This document shows positions 21,030-32,740 of a DNA stretch of 64,000 nt, in pieces. The DNA is from Dysidea avara (lineage: Eukaryota > Porifera > Demospongiae > Dictyoceratida > Dysideidae), in the NCBI RefSeq assembly GCF_963678975.1, contig NC_089274.1:4328001-4392000 (forward strand), written 5' to 3'. A program made the position numbers and the translations under genes. Below the pieces are notes generated by a model, which was not told the DNA's origin, did not search any database, and saw only the letters and a list, made by a program, of their open reading frames with translations. The stretch's first letter is position 1. Each line of letters starts with the position of its first letter.

Positions 21030-24000
21030 TTACTCTTCTTGTATTTGTTGGTCAATAGCATGTCTAACTGTTAATAAGTTCTCTTTGTTTAGCTCCTTTA
21101 GTAGGCACAAAATGGCAGTCACAATATTTGTACCACTAGTAGTCTTCTCTTCACTACTAACTACTTCAGTCCTTGCACGATCTCTTTCCTCTTCAGTGAT
21201 AACTGTAACATCAGCTAAAGCACTAATAAATAAGCATGTAGTCCTAACCTTTATTGTCCAGTTTTTTCAAGTGTGGCAATGTTCGAATGACATGTAGTCT
21301 ATAGTTTGTACTGGTGACTAAAGGGTTCTCACTTAACCACAGCACAGTTAAGTTGGGCAACTGCTTGAGATGTTCCAGTTCTGTAAATGAACTGATCTTG
21401 TTCTTACGGATGAAAAGTTCACGCAAACTTTTACCTACATAGAAACACCAGCAATAATCTACCAGTATTACTGGCCTGTGTTTACTTACAGTAAGCTACA
21501 TCTTCTAGTGTAGATATTTTATTGCTACTGTAGAATGAAATAATTCAATAAAAAAGATTATTACAGTGAAAAAAACAACAACAACAACATAAATAGCCTA
21601 CCTCAAATTTAATACCTCAACATTTTCCAACTGCTGAAGAGCCTGCACCTGTACAAGACAGTGATATAGTTAAAACACAATGTTAGGTGTCAAGTCATCT
21701 ACTATTCCTTCATAGTGATGCTATTTAGTGACTAGCTTGTTTTGTAAGTGAAAACCAAATTTTTGTGAGCCTACCAAAAGTTGTACCTCACACGTAATCC
21801 TGTCTGAGGCAACGGACACCTTATGGAAAACAAAAGCATGATGTTGTGGTCTTATAATGAGGTCATGAAGTAAGCAAAGCTATATTATGTGACCAGGGTT
21901 TTTGATAAGTATTTTGGCTCTGAGTCATACTGGCCCATCCCAGACATCTATTGCTCTACCAGTAGTATACCACTGGGCCAATCAGCTTATGTTTGATGTG
22001 TGTTAGTCACAAAACTGGACTAGTGCTTAGAAATTGGAGCAGAAGCCATGAGTTGTATGGGTCATTTTGCATTCACACTGGGTCAATGGAGCACCATATT
22101 TCCTTATCAAATATCCTGATGGTGACTACATATATCTTAGTGGTTGCTACCAACAAGTACACACAAATTACTCTAATAGAGCACTCATGCGCATTCAATT
22201 GGTTACGACCTTAGAAGGGCCCTAACTGAATTGTTATAACACAAACACCCAACTGTAAGGCTTACAATTGAAACTATTAACAATGTACTACATAATTTTG
22301 TATTTGTGTACTAATATACCAAATTACCAATTACATGTTTGAAATTGGAAAAGATGAATGAATGAGCAGAATCGATTGGATAGAAGCCCAAGTGCCACTC
22401 GTGAGGCTCTGGGTCCTGCCCAGGAATATCTCAGGTGGTTAAAAAGTGAATAGTTTTAAGCAACTATTGAAAATTTTATACCAAAAATTACCAATCGTGC
22501 TTTGCAAAAGAGCATGCTGCTTTGTAAAATGCATGGCTCAGACATGGTATTGATACCTTGGTGCTAATCGAATTTTCAAGGTGTCCTGATTTTCTAAGTC
22601 AGTTTACGTACTATGGAAAACTTTCACTGGTTTAAGAGTTTGTTCCTGTTTACCTGAGCTGCTACAAAAGCTTAGGATGTTTGTTGTGCTGTGGGTTGGT
22701 CTCCAAATGCAAGTTGTCAGTTGGAACATTCAAAGTTGCTACAGGTTACAGGTTGGCTCCTTTGCCTCACCAATAAAATTAATATTGCTGAGCAGTTCTC
22801 AAGACAGCAGTTGGACAATAAGAGCTTCAATCTGAAGGTACTAGCAAAGGTGCCAATTAACACTTATAGTTTACTTCGCCTCTAAATCAATTCTATAGAG
22901 ACACCTAATAGAACAGCTAACTGTAATTAACTTTCTGTAGCACTCAGTTGTCTGTCCAATTCAAGATTGCCTCCTCCACCCCCTGCAATGAACAAAGAGT
23001 ACCCACAGCAATAGAATATATACAAGTAGAAATACTTGCTTTTTTTTTGTACGACATAATAAGTTAATTTTGCGTCTGAATGTACGCCCCTACAATCAAT
23101 TACTGAAAAGTGAAGTGGCCATTATGCAGTTCCACCCAATACACAGCATTACAAATGAAGAACAGTACAAGAAGCATCTCTGCAATCAACCCAGTTGCTA
23201 CGGAAAATACGGGAGATAAGCGTGATAGCTAGTCAACACAGCCACAGGGAAGCCATAATGCTCTATCGCAAATTGAATCTTGCGCTGTCAGTGAAATGAA
23301 AAGGAGGACAAGGGAAGTGCATGACACGTGTATTGTACTGCGGTTACGTCTTGGGGTGAAGCTATGTCAAACAGTAAAGAAATCAAGCCCCTAGCCTTAT
23401 CCATTGTTGAGTTATGCTTGGCTGGAGGTATCAGTTAGTTAGTCACTCAGCATAAAGTTCTGTTAAATAATAAAATTCATAGAAACTTGTTGGAAGGGTG
23501 TAGGGTCGTTCCTAAGACATTCATGGGCTTGGCTATGCCTAACCAATACTGCTAAGCCATTATAAAGGAAAGATGAGGACCTTGTTTTTTTTTTGGGTGA
23601 TATTGTTCGGCAAGAAAGCACAAACCTCCATGATCCCTAATATACAGTGCTACCGTACTGAATGATAACCAATACATGATGTAGGAATGTAGTGAGCACA
23701 TGAAAAGTAAATTTGCATCATCAGAAAACAGAGAATGATTGAGCTCCACTATGGCAACTCTATACTAGTGTGTACTCATGCACAATGTCGGGACAATGTG
23801 CAACTTACTACAGCAGATGCAACATTGTTGTACAATTAAGGGGGACCTGCCATGGCAGTGGGGTGGATCTGGTGGAACTGCAAAACAAGTCTAGGGGATC
23901 ACTTGCACAAGGACTGTTATGATGGACCAGACATAGCACGATGAGCCGTAATTTGTATTTTTTTTTGAAACCATCAAATGAGATGAAGTGTTAAATAATA

Positions 24001-24497
24001 TGTACGATTCCTCGGTTACATGCAACCACAAAGACCAAAGTCAAAGCAAGTATGGCAAGGATCGATACAAAACAAACACACACACGCACACAAAAAGTCA
24101 AGTCAGGTTGCTGCGAGCAAAGAATAAAGTACTGTGCAGCAATATAGAAACCTGTAGTGATATGTAATTTGTCACCACCTACCTGCCAACTGCTCATGTG
24201 ATTTCATGGGAACACTAACAAGATCTGCATGTCAACAGTAACATAATAGCGTACATAGGCCTAATGGTGTGTGCACTACGTACACACCGACAGGCTAGGA
24301 TCGCGCACAAAGCGTGTATGTACTAAACATTGTGGGGAGATTGTCAGTATGCGCACATTACTCTTTGCCATATACACATTAGTAAAATAATTACTTACAT
24401 TTTCCAAGTTGGATCCCCAACAGTTTAGCGTCTTAACGTGCTCTAGCTTCTTCGCTGCCGCTCGTTTTAATATGAAGCTCGTATCTAAGGTAGCCAT
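21030..24497 (-). CDS. CFAP410: CFAP410 (C21orf2), ciliary LRR protein, complete
   Basis: CFAP410 is a small leucine-rich-repeat protein of the basal body that works with NEK1 in ciliogenesis. Exons: 24399-24497, 21602-21648, 21490-21527, 21249-21434, 21030-21202; phases close to 180 residues (human about 256, which has a longer linker). Evidence: N-terminal KLEHVKTLNCWGSNLEN, four LRR units (LENVEVLNL, NKISTLEDVAYCKSL, ELFIRKNKISSF, LTVLWLSENPL), the LRR cap RTLPHLKKLDN, then the conserved C-terminal helix NIVTAILCLLKELNKENL. The 2.75 kb first intron is far longer than the others. Two X-box-like sites lie within 50 bp upstream of the ATG. Confidence 0.93.
21649..24398. other. Long CFAP410 intron 1, no gene recognised
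   Basis: 2750 bp, AT-rich, with one copy of the dispersed TACTCTAATAGAGCA motif (22169-22183). Its ORFs have no family resemblance that I recognise. Confidence 0.6.
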
Positions 24498-24513
24498 TTT
24501 GGTATGATGACGT

Positions 24514-24547
24514 ATTGCGTAGCAACAGTACTATATTGCGTAGCAAC
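24514..24547 (-). promoter_or_regulatory. Tandem X-box-like (RFX) sites upstream of CFAP410
   Basis: ATTGCGTAGCAAC occurs twice (24514-24526 and 24535-24547), 21 bp apart, 17-50 bp upstream of the CFAP410 ATG. A further GTTGCAAT half-like site lies near 24558. Each is an inverted GTTGC/GCAAC-type pair as in animal X-boxes, with a shorter and imperfect right half. Confidence 0.65.
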
Positions 24548-26699
24548 AATAACGTGCGTTGCAATGATTGTAAGTATGGAAACACTTAACTGTTAGCACC
24601 ACTTGGTCCATTCAAAACGACCTCATACTAGCTACGTATCTGAGATGTACTTCATTTATGGCCTTGGTACCTATATGATCTATGTAGCTTGACTCCGCTT
24701 GGCTCTCTGATCAGTTCTATCGGCTCAGGAAAAATCAATCTCTAGTCTTACTGATCTAGTCAATATATGACTGGGATAAAGCAAGGCTAGACTGCATAGT
24801 CTGAAGATCATATTGTGGTGGCCTGCAGATATTCTGCTGGGCACTCAAGCAAAACATCACTGAGATTGCAGACTATTTGTGATCTCACAGAGGGCTGTGC
24901 TTATGTGGTCATGCATGTGGCAGCTGTATGGTACACATGTAGCAGGTGCTTAGCTCATGGCTGACTGGCAAATACAACAATAATGCATAGCTATGCCATA
25001 TGTGACAATCTTGTGTTATTCAGTATTTTCAGAATAAAAAAATGTTTAGCCGGCTACAACAAGATATTTACAAGTACCGTGGACATTAATTACAAGCCAG
25101 TTTGCATACATATCAACAGTGTATAAATCCATGTTTGGAGTAGCTATAGCTAGCACTACTGATAGTCTACTATAATCAAGTATCATTTACTAAGGTTAGT
25201 TTGTATGTTCTCAAGATTGAACCAAACCCAAATTTGTATCCATTAATCCTAACCTTTTGCCTAAGCACGATCTGGGCCCTGCAGAAGGCCTTTACTGTAA
25301 TTAACAGTTCTTTTGGGTCTGGGCTAAACCTTTGTTGATTGATGGAGCCACTACTCCATTGCTGTAATGTTAGGTTATGCACGAAAACACACATCATACA
25401 ATTGTGTTTTCGTACATAAGCATTATATACGCTCACACAATAAAATATAGATATGTACGCGTGCATATTCACTGTATTATATACTCATCATTATATCATA
25501 GATAATATATTATCTATGATTATATATGCCTTACCCTTTATACCTTCCATAATTTGTATTTAAAAAATGTACAACTTTCTGAATAACTTTTAGCTTGTAA
25601 ACAAAAGTAATAATATTGTTACTGGTGTAAAGTTTAAATTTGTTTTATTGCAGCTTTATTACTACTACAATGAATAAGGTGGCTATGTCAAGCATATACA
25701 TGGCTACTGACTGACTGTATTTTAGCACATGTCAATCTTTTTTCCATGATATATGATCGTAGCCAGAATTATTCTACCTATTTTACTTGTATTGTTCTTG
25801 CATGATGCTACAGGTTACCTAATATGCTGAGAATTATGCCAGTATAATAGGCTACACGCATGGTGTCTAATAAAGCATAGAAATTAACACTAACCAGCAT
25901 TGTATTGAAAGGTATCTGAAAATTCGTACTTAATTTTTTTTTAAATCTTGTGCTGCTGACATCATTGAAGTTTTCCTATGTATATACCAGTTTGAGTGCT
26001 TAGCAACGAATACCATATAGCCTAAATATTTCGAGGTGAAATTTTTTTCATAGTGGATATTGTGCCGGTACTGGTTAATAAGCACGAACGGCTATTGTGC
26101 TGGCATAGTAGTATGCCCCGAGTATTCGACTTTAGGGCACACGACAAGTACTGTTAGTGTTAGGGTTAGGGCAGGTTCAGCTTTGTTGGACTTTTATAAG
26201 GTAGAAACTAAGGCAAGTCAGTAGTTGCGGCACCAGTGGTACAGTGGTTACAAGTATGAACCATGAGTGCGGATGCTAGGGTTCAAGCCCCAGCTGAGGC
26301 AACTTTTTTTCGTTTTTTCACTTTCTTAGGTTTTTTGTACAAGTTTTTTTTAATGCACGTAACTTTCTCAGTATTATACCCTCTACTGCCGGCAAAATAG
26401 CCGGCGAAACAGTGCAACCGGTACCGGCTCTATATAACCTGCCAATTTTTTTTTGCTTTTTCAAGATTTTGGGGGTTAACAGTGAAAATTAAATTTTAGA
26501 CCTCCATATAATACATGTGGAATTATTTGGAAATTTGCAAAATAATTATTTTTACATTGCTCAACTTCTATAGGCTATACAGTACATACGTGGTGTACTT
26601 GATATCTATTATGAATGTGATTAGCTATGATTTGAACATTGGTATAATCACATATAGATAATAGAACACAGAACTACTGGACTGGCTGGAATACTTTTT
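24548..26699. other. AT-rich intergenic stretch
   Basis: No gene recognised apart from the tRNA-like element at 26224-26304. Small perfect palindromes occur at 25380-25416 (ACGAAAACAC...GTGTTTTCGT) and around 25500 (CATAGATAATATATTATCTA and its partner). Confidence 0.55.
26224..26304 (+). repeat. tRNA-like (SINE-type) pol III element candidate
   Basis: An A-box-like TGGTACAGTGGTT and a B-box-like GGGTTCAAGCCCC are about 45 bp apart, and a run of seven T follows, as for a pol III terminator. The ends GTTGC/GCAAC pair, but a proper 7-bp acceptor stem and D stem do not form, so I do not call a tRNA gene. A tRNA-derived SINE head is the best reading. Confidence 0.4.
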
Positions 26700-26702
26700 G
26701 TT

Positions 26703-27299
26703 TTTACACATGCTAAGGTTGGATTTATTGAGTCTTATACTAGCTAAGCTAGGGCCTTCAGGAACTTTCAGCCTGCTGATCTGAGCAATGGAATAGCAAA
26801 AACTCAGTAGAACATTTCACTACTTATTTATTTAATATGCTCCCTCTATATATATTGTATATTAGAAAGAAATTTATATATAGATATATATATATATATA
26901 TATATAAATTCCTTTCTAATATACAAAGTTGTTAAACAAATTACTGTAGGATTTCATTTATGCTATCACATGATGTAGTTCTTACATGTGCTAGCTGACC
27001 TACTATGAGACTAAATTTATTAGAATTGCATCATACAAGCTTATATCTGAGCTTTTACTGCTAACTCCAATGCTCAATCATTGGTTAGTAAACATCACTA
27101 TCACATTTCCTGCAGCCTAATGGTAGCTAATTAAGGAGTATATAAATGGTGTAGAGCATAATGAACAGTAGTGAAATCATAGCAGTTACTTTTTGCTTAT
27201 TCCACTGTTCTATGATTATCATTTAGTAGTGGGTTGAAGTTCCTGAAGGCTCTTTAGTAGCTAACAAGACTCAATAAATCTAACCTTAGCACATGTAAC
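26703..27299. mobile_element. Long foldback element, about 597 bp
   Basis: Arms of about 65 bp: ACATGCTAAGGTTGGATTTA...GGCCTTCAGGAACTT on the left, and its diverged complement ...AAGTTCCTGAAGGCTC...TAACCTTAGCACATGT on the right. Inside is a second nested palindrome (about 26855-26925) of AATTTATATA and TA repeats. No transposase. Confidence 0.75.
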
Positions 27300-28439
27300 A
27301 CCAGAGCAGGTTGGTCATGTGTCATAGGCCTATGACGTAAAATTATGTAACCTCTAGGTGTTAAGAAAAAACCAAGATTAACCATTGCACATAAAAAAAT
27401 TACTACTGTGACTGCAATTCCAAACTGTTAAGGAGCAGGTCAAATCAATAGCTGGATCTTGTAAATGATGATGGCTAGCTTGTTTAGCAGCTAGGAATGC
27501 AGCGCATTGTACTGAGAAGGTTTGTAAGGGTTCTGGTGTGCTCTGGTATGGCATGTATGGATATACAATCCGTCTTTTAGAATATTAAGAGGTGTGAAGG
27601 TTGAATTAGTTCAACCCTTTCTTTGAGATCATGAGATGAATGATGACGCATGACTAACTTCCTCTGTAAAAATATGTTGGTCCAGTGATTAGTAACACCC
27701 GAAATTTAATTATGGAAACCACCAGCATGTTGGCCCTGGAGGTACATGTTGCTTTCCATGCAAGACTTTCATCAGACAGATCTCGATTGATTTGTAACTG
27801 GGATGCTGATGGTGTCCTGATGCTGCAGCTCATTTCATGCATTTCAAATTCTCAGAGAATTTTTGAAGCTTGCAATCACAGTGAGTGGACAATTAAAATC
27901 ATAAATGTTATTTTATCATGCATAAATAGTTATTCTTTATTAATTTTTATTCTTGATAATAACTTATACATCATATAAAATTCTCAGCAACGTAATGCAT
28001 GTTGTGTGCATATTATGTGTATTGTATGGTGTGCAGTCTTTACTCACACAGTCAATGATGTCTCTCCAATACTTGTCAGATGACATCATCCTATAACAGA
28101 GATAATGGCAAATAATCTTACCTTGAGCATTTTACCTTTTTGAATCTCTTTGGACTAGGTGAACCCCTGCCCTTGCTATTCTGTAGATGGGTCCCTAAAG
28201 GAATGCATGCTGCACTAGATGTAGTTAATGTACCAGATACTGTTTCTAATCTGCATAATTCTTGCCTTATTTGCTTGGCCAGCTCCACGCAGGACAAGTT
28301 ACCATCACCATCAAAAATTTATCAAGCGTATTCATTAACTGTACATTTTAAGTGAGTTATAGACTTTATCTAAACCCTCTTATAAGAGTCAATGGTGTCC
28401 AGAAAAATATTGTGTTCTGCTATAGTAATTATTTTAGCA
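27300..28439. other. No gene recognised
   Basis: AT-rich spacer. At its right edge (28140-28350) antisense fragments might be the very 3' end of the decayed ROC-COR gene, but I could not read a continuous frame. Confidence 0.45.
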
Positions 28440-30490
28440 GATACAAACTTGATTATTCCTTGAATGGTACACCATCAGCTAATTTGTTGTAGTGCTTAGT
28501 GAACACATCCAACTTTGTGTCTGATTCTGTAGACAATTAAATAAAAGCATGAATGCCAGAATGTATTGCCACACCTGTAGTAGTAAGATCACCTAATATA
28601 CAACACAACAGGTCAGCATAGTAATCATAGAGGGGAACAGCATTACCAGATGCAGTACAGAAGATGGTGTTACCACAATGCACTTCATCACTTATAGTGA
28701 TATGGAGAATACAACACTGTGAACAGGGTAGTAATAAGATTGGCTGTTTTGCTGCTGGCATAAATATTTTCATGATGTCATTCAGTATTCTAGTGACAGC
28801 TCCATCCTCTCTTCACAACACTCCACATCATCTTTCTTTGGCATAGTGATTGTCAGCTGGATACTCCTCTTATCGTCACATCGGCTGATGAAATATGCAT
28901 GATGTGCTCCCAATTGTAGCCCCACCTTGTCATGTCTTATCCTATGGTAGTTCAATTATTATGCTTCACACAGTTAACTTACACTTACCACAACAATCGA
29001 CAGTTCTTCTTTACATTGTAACAGACACAATAAACTATCAATTGCATGGTTAAGGAGACTTATCGGGATAAAACCACTCTCAAGCTTGAAGTAGATGATC
29101 CTCTCCTTGATGGTGTTAGGACATCATCATGAGGAACAAGGGAAGGAACAATGTAAGTGTCACCACTATCAGGAAGTGACAGATAGCCTTCCTCACTGAA
29201 CCAAGCTTCTCCAGTGATGCAAGCTACCAGGTGGAAACACAGAAGAATGTCCACCACTTGTTGTTTGCAAACCTTTATTGTAGTTGGATAGTTAGAGTAA
29301 AACTTATCCAACATATGGCACTCAGAGAATACCATATTCGTTAAGCTGTTTCCAAGCATCATCAAACCCTTTACCTTTTCTGAAAGAATAAGTAGTGATG
29401 ACATAGCTGATAAGCTTAGCCAGCCAACAAGGAGACAAGATTACAAAATCCTTCAGAGATTTGATCTGACTGAAGTGCAAAATAGCACATTTGTTATGAA
29501 AGTGTCTAAGTAAACCTTCAAACTCTGGGTTGATTTCGGCAATTGGAAATGTGCATTGTGCAACAATCTCAACCATTGTGGATTTCGATATTACCTGCTC
29601 TTTGTGCTGCAAAAATGCTCACTCAGTTTTAAGAAAATAGATGGGCTGCTTTTATTTAGTGATGCTGCAACTTTTTTGGCAGTATTCTTTAGCCGTTCTA
29701 CTTCCTTCGTCCCTACACTTGTTGCTAATAAATTGTTCTAACGTAGTATTAATACCTTCAACCAAGTGTTTAGCATAACGCTTGTCAGCAAGTTCTTCTA
29801 CAAGCTGAGGTAATATCATTTCTTTGCAATCTTCCGAGCAAAATTTGATATCAGGATGAAGTAAGTCAATGTGAGTACCTGCTAGTATTGGTGCTGGCTG
29901 TAATGGAGACAGGTCTCCTTCCTTTCCCTCTACCGAGCACATTGAATCAACCACTTGAACCTGTAGTGGATGCTGGAGATGATGATAGTACATTCTGGAG
30001 GTGGAAGAAAGCCTTCATGAGGAACAGCTTTATCTATCAACTTCATGGAAGCATTAAATATGATGATAGTCACTACTCCACTCTCTGAAATGAAAACAGA
30101 GTGAGTGTTGTTGGAAGATCACCTGACCTGGAAAGTCCAGAACTATCAGGGTCATACTGGGAAGTGTGGTCCTGAGCATGTAGATTCTCAGTTGGCATTG
30201 CAGATGGAATGGATGCTACATTGTCACAATTCAAAGCAAGCATAGTGCGGGAAGGCATCACATTGACAACTTGGCATGTCACAAATGTCGGCTTCTTTTC
30301 AATAGTAACATCTGTTATTCTTGATTTGTAACCACTCCCCTAAGTTGGTCAACAAACTGATCATGGAGGAGGTTGGTTTTCTCATAGTGGCTAATCCTGC
30401 TCCAATTGTTGCAGTAAGTTTCACACACATCAATTTCTATTGCTTTGGTAGCTGCTTGTCCTTCAACAAACTGCTCACCAAGAAATGTTG
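28440..30490 (-). pseudogene. ROC-COR GTPase-type gene, decayed
   Basis: Reading the minus strand, pieces of a ROC-COR protein follow each other in different frames. In order: KKPTFVTCQVVNVMPS... (30073-30290); a ROC part with G4-like ILAGTHIDLLHPDI (29652-29993); COR with CAILHFSQIKSLKDFVILSP (29322-29612); then CHMLDKFYSNYPTTIKVCKQ and EAWFSEEGYLSLPDSGDTYI (29060-29404); then ESGFIPISLLNHAIDSLLCL; then MPAAKQPILLLPCSQCCILH (28537-28773). At least five frame changes or stops are needed and no splice pair explains them all, e.g. NEYGIL-stop at 29322, where the next frame continues MVFSECHML. The P-loop block was not found. It is a relic of a family related to, but distinct from, the LRRK genes next to it. 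Confidence 0.75.
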
Positions 30491-30679
30491 AAATCAAACA
30501 AGTCTTCCTGGTGTTCTCTGCCCCAACTTATCAGCACTTGTAAGTCCCTGGACTCAGCTATGCCTTCATTCATAGCTACTGTGTAATGGGTCTTAACTCT
30601 TTCATCATTAGAATAGTGATTTATACATAGTGTGGAAGGATTACCAGGATAATAACAAGTGAGCATTGTGTTACCGTGG

Positions 30680-31264
30680 CTAATATATGTCGACATTGTT
30701 GTACACATTTGATATTGGAGGACATCTTTCTGGATCATCCTCCAAGCATGATGATGCCAAACACCTAAGTGAAGCATCACTAATCTGATCAATGTAACAC
30801 TGATGACTCCTGCCTGCTGCTAGATCTACCACTGGCCATTGTTGGGTGATCAGATGACACACCACACAATCAAACGAGAACAAGTCATACGATAGCCTGG
30901 GAGTATTGTAGTGATCTTCATCTTTTTTACCTTCCTCTGGAGGCATAAAATGATTCATTGCTATGTGTGAAGAGTGATTATACGGTAATGCATTCTTCAA
31001 ATTCTTAAAAACAGAATGATTAATTTTTGCTGTAAATTTGGTGGTTGAGAAAACATTGGTGGAATATAGATCACAGTGTATGATAGGAGGGTTTTGGGTG
31101 TGAAGGTAGTGAACTCCTCTGCTAATATTGGCAGCTTCACATACAAAGGAATGTAGTGAGTTGACTCCAGTAAGTGAGTAAGGTTGAACTTCACCAGTTC
31201 CTTCACTATAATTATATAGTAATGAACATGGATTGGATGGAAAATGCACTCCTAACAACTTCAC
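30680..31264 (-). pseudogene. TKL-like kinase C-lobe, degenerate (pseudokinase fragment)
   Basis: The 194-codon open frame starts about where the hinge should be (KLLGVHFPSNPCSLLYNY), so the N-lobe with the ATP-binding lysine is absent. The catalytic loop reads IIHCDLYSTNV (Arg of HRD changed to Cys, Asp kept). The DFG site is replaced by KINHSVF. The APE region (MPPEE), the DLFSF segment and a final RCPPI remain. It directly precedes the ROC-COR relic on the same strand and may be part of the same old gene. Not expected to be catalytic. Confidence 0.7.
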
Positions 31265-32740
31265 TATGTTTCCATGGACAAGTTTACTGTGTAAATTTTT
31301 ATTACACTCATGCAGTAAATCTCAATCAATTTCACTTGGTCAATAAGTGCGGTGGAATGCGGCTGTATTTGTTTGGCAGCACATGTAGTCATGGTGATAT
31401 TATAGAAGCGTGATTATTATTGGGTGGGTAGGACTGTGGTACAGAGGTTCTCGTATAACAACAAAACAAGCATGTGTTCACAGGAATTTGACCAATCAAA
31501 TGGCTTCATTAATTACATTTTACCGCAAGTGATTTCTGCTTTAAAAGTTGATGTGTAAGCAGTGGGGGCAAGATTCTGGCTGGACTGAAATCTGTCAATC
31601 TCACTGTAAACTACACTCTAGCTCCCATGTTCACATCATCAAAACTGCGGTATATAGCTGTTTCTTGAAACATTCTAATTGGATACTCAGAATTAGCTAC
31701 TGACAAAATCATTGGTAGCTAGCTGTATTCCCTATCCATGGTAGTAGGGAGAATACACTACTATCTATGACTTGCATAAACATGATGTATGGCTTAACAG
31801 ATTTAAGGCATGCATAGTTGCAGTGTGGGTGATAGTTTCCTCAGTGGGGAGTATTCTTTTTAGTGGTTGACTTAGTCTTGTGCTGAGTCGTGCAACCACA
31901 TTTTGTCATTGGTTTGGAAAGAAAAGCTTCCTGACTCAGTGATAAAAGAAACAGAAAAACTTGAAGGTCTGGCTGTGCAAAACTAAGCCAGCCACATATT
32001 AGCTGCAGGCCTGCAATTAATAGCTATAATATAACAATCATAATAAAAAGAGTGAAGGAGATTAGGTCAGAGCATATCATAATCCCATATACCTGCCAGT
32101 GGTTACCCCAAACTCTGCCAAGCCAAACTTATATCTGTTTGCACTAAAGATGTTCTGTTTACCAAAGCTAAACTTAATATACTGTACCATTACTGGGCTT
32201 ACATTTTCAGTGTCTCCTTCTAAAGACAGATTTTAAAGATATATAATTATGGCCTCTATCTCATGCACTGGTTTCCGGTTTCAGAGATCTGTTCTTTTAA
32301 AACAGTTTCTTATTTCTTTGAGCACCTAACTGGAATGCATGGTAGATATTGCCTGGAAACTACTACTATATACTGTTAACTCACAGAATTATGGCTTCAG
32401 TGGGATATGACTGCATGATATCTCATGAATCACTTGAGCACCTCTGCCAATGCACTTCCTACATGCACTTTGCTGTAAGCAGTAATGCTCTATGCATGAC
32501 GATATTGAGAATTAATAATAATTGTTCAGTAAATGTAAAACAAATGGCTGTTATTGTATAGCAGTGGCATATACAATATGAAATAAATTCATACTGCATA
32601 CAAAAATGTAACAGATCAAAATTTTATATCTCCATGTGAACATAACACTATAAGAAAATGTATGTATATGTTGTTTCTATAGCAGAAAATCAGATGAAAA
32701 TGTCTTGTGCAGCGTGTATACTTCCATGATGATTCTTCTG
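31265..32740. other. Spacer upstream of the pseudokinase and downstream of LRRK
   Basis: About 1.5 kb of AT-rich DNA; the LRRK 3' UTR must lie at its right side. No other gene recognised. Confidence 0.6.

Noticed and set aside
26155-26185. Telomere-like GTTAGGGTTAGGG
   Set aside because: Only about two TTAGGG units; too short for an interstitial telomere repeat.
27685-27978. Open frame of 97 codons on the plus strand
   Set aside because: No recognisable domain or splice context; composition like the surrounding AT-rich spacer.
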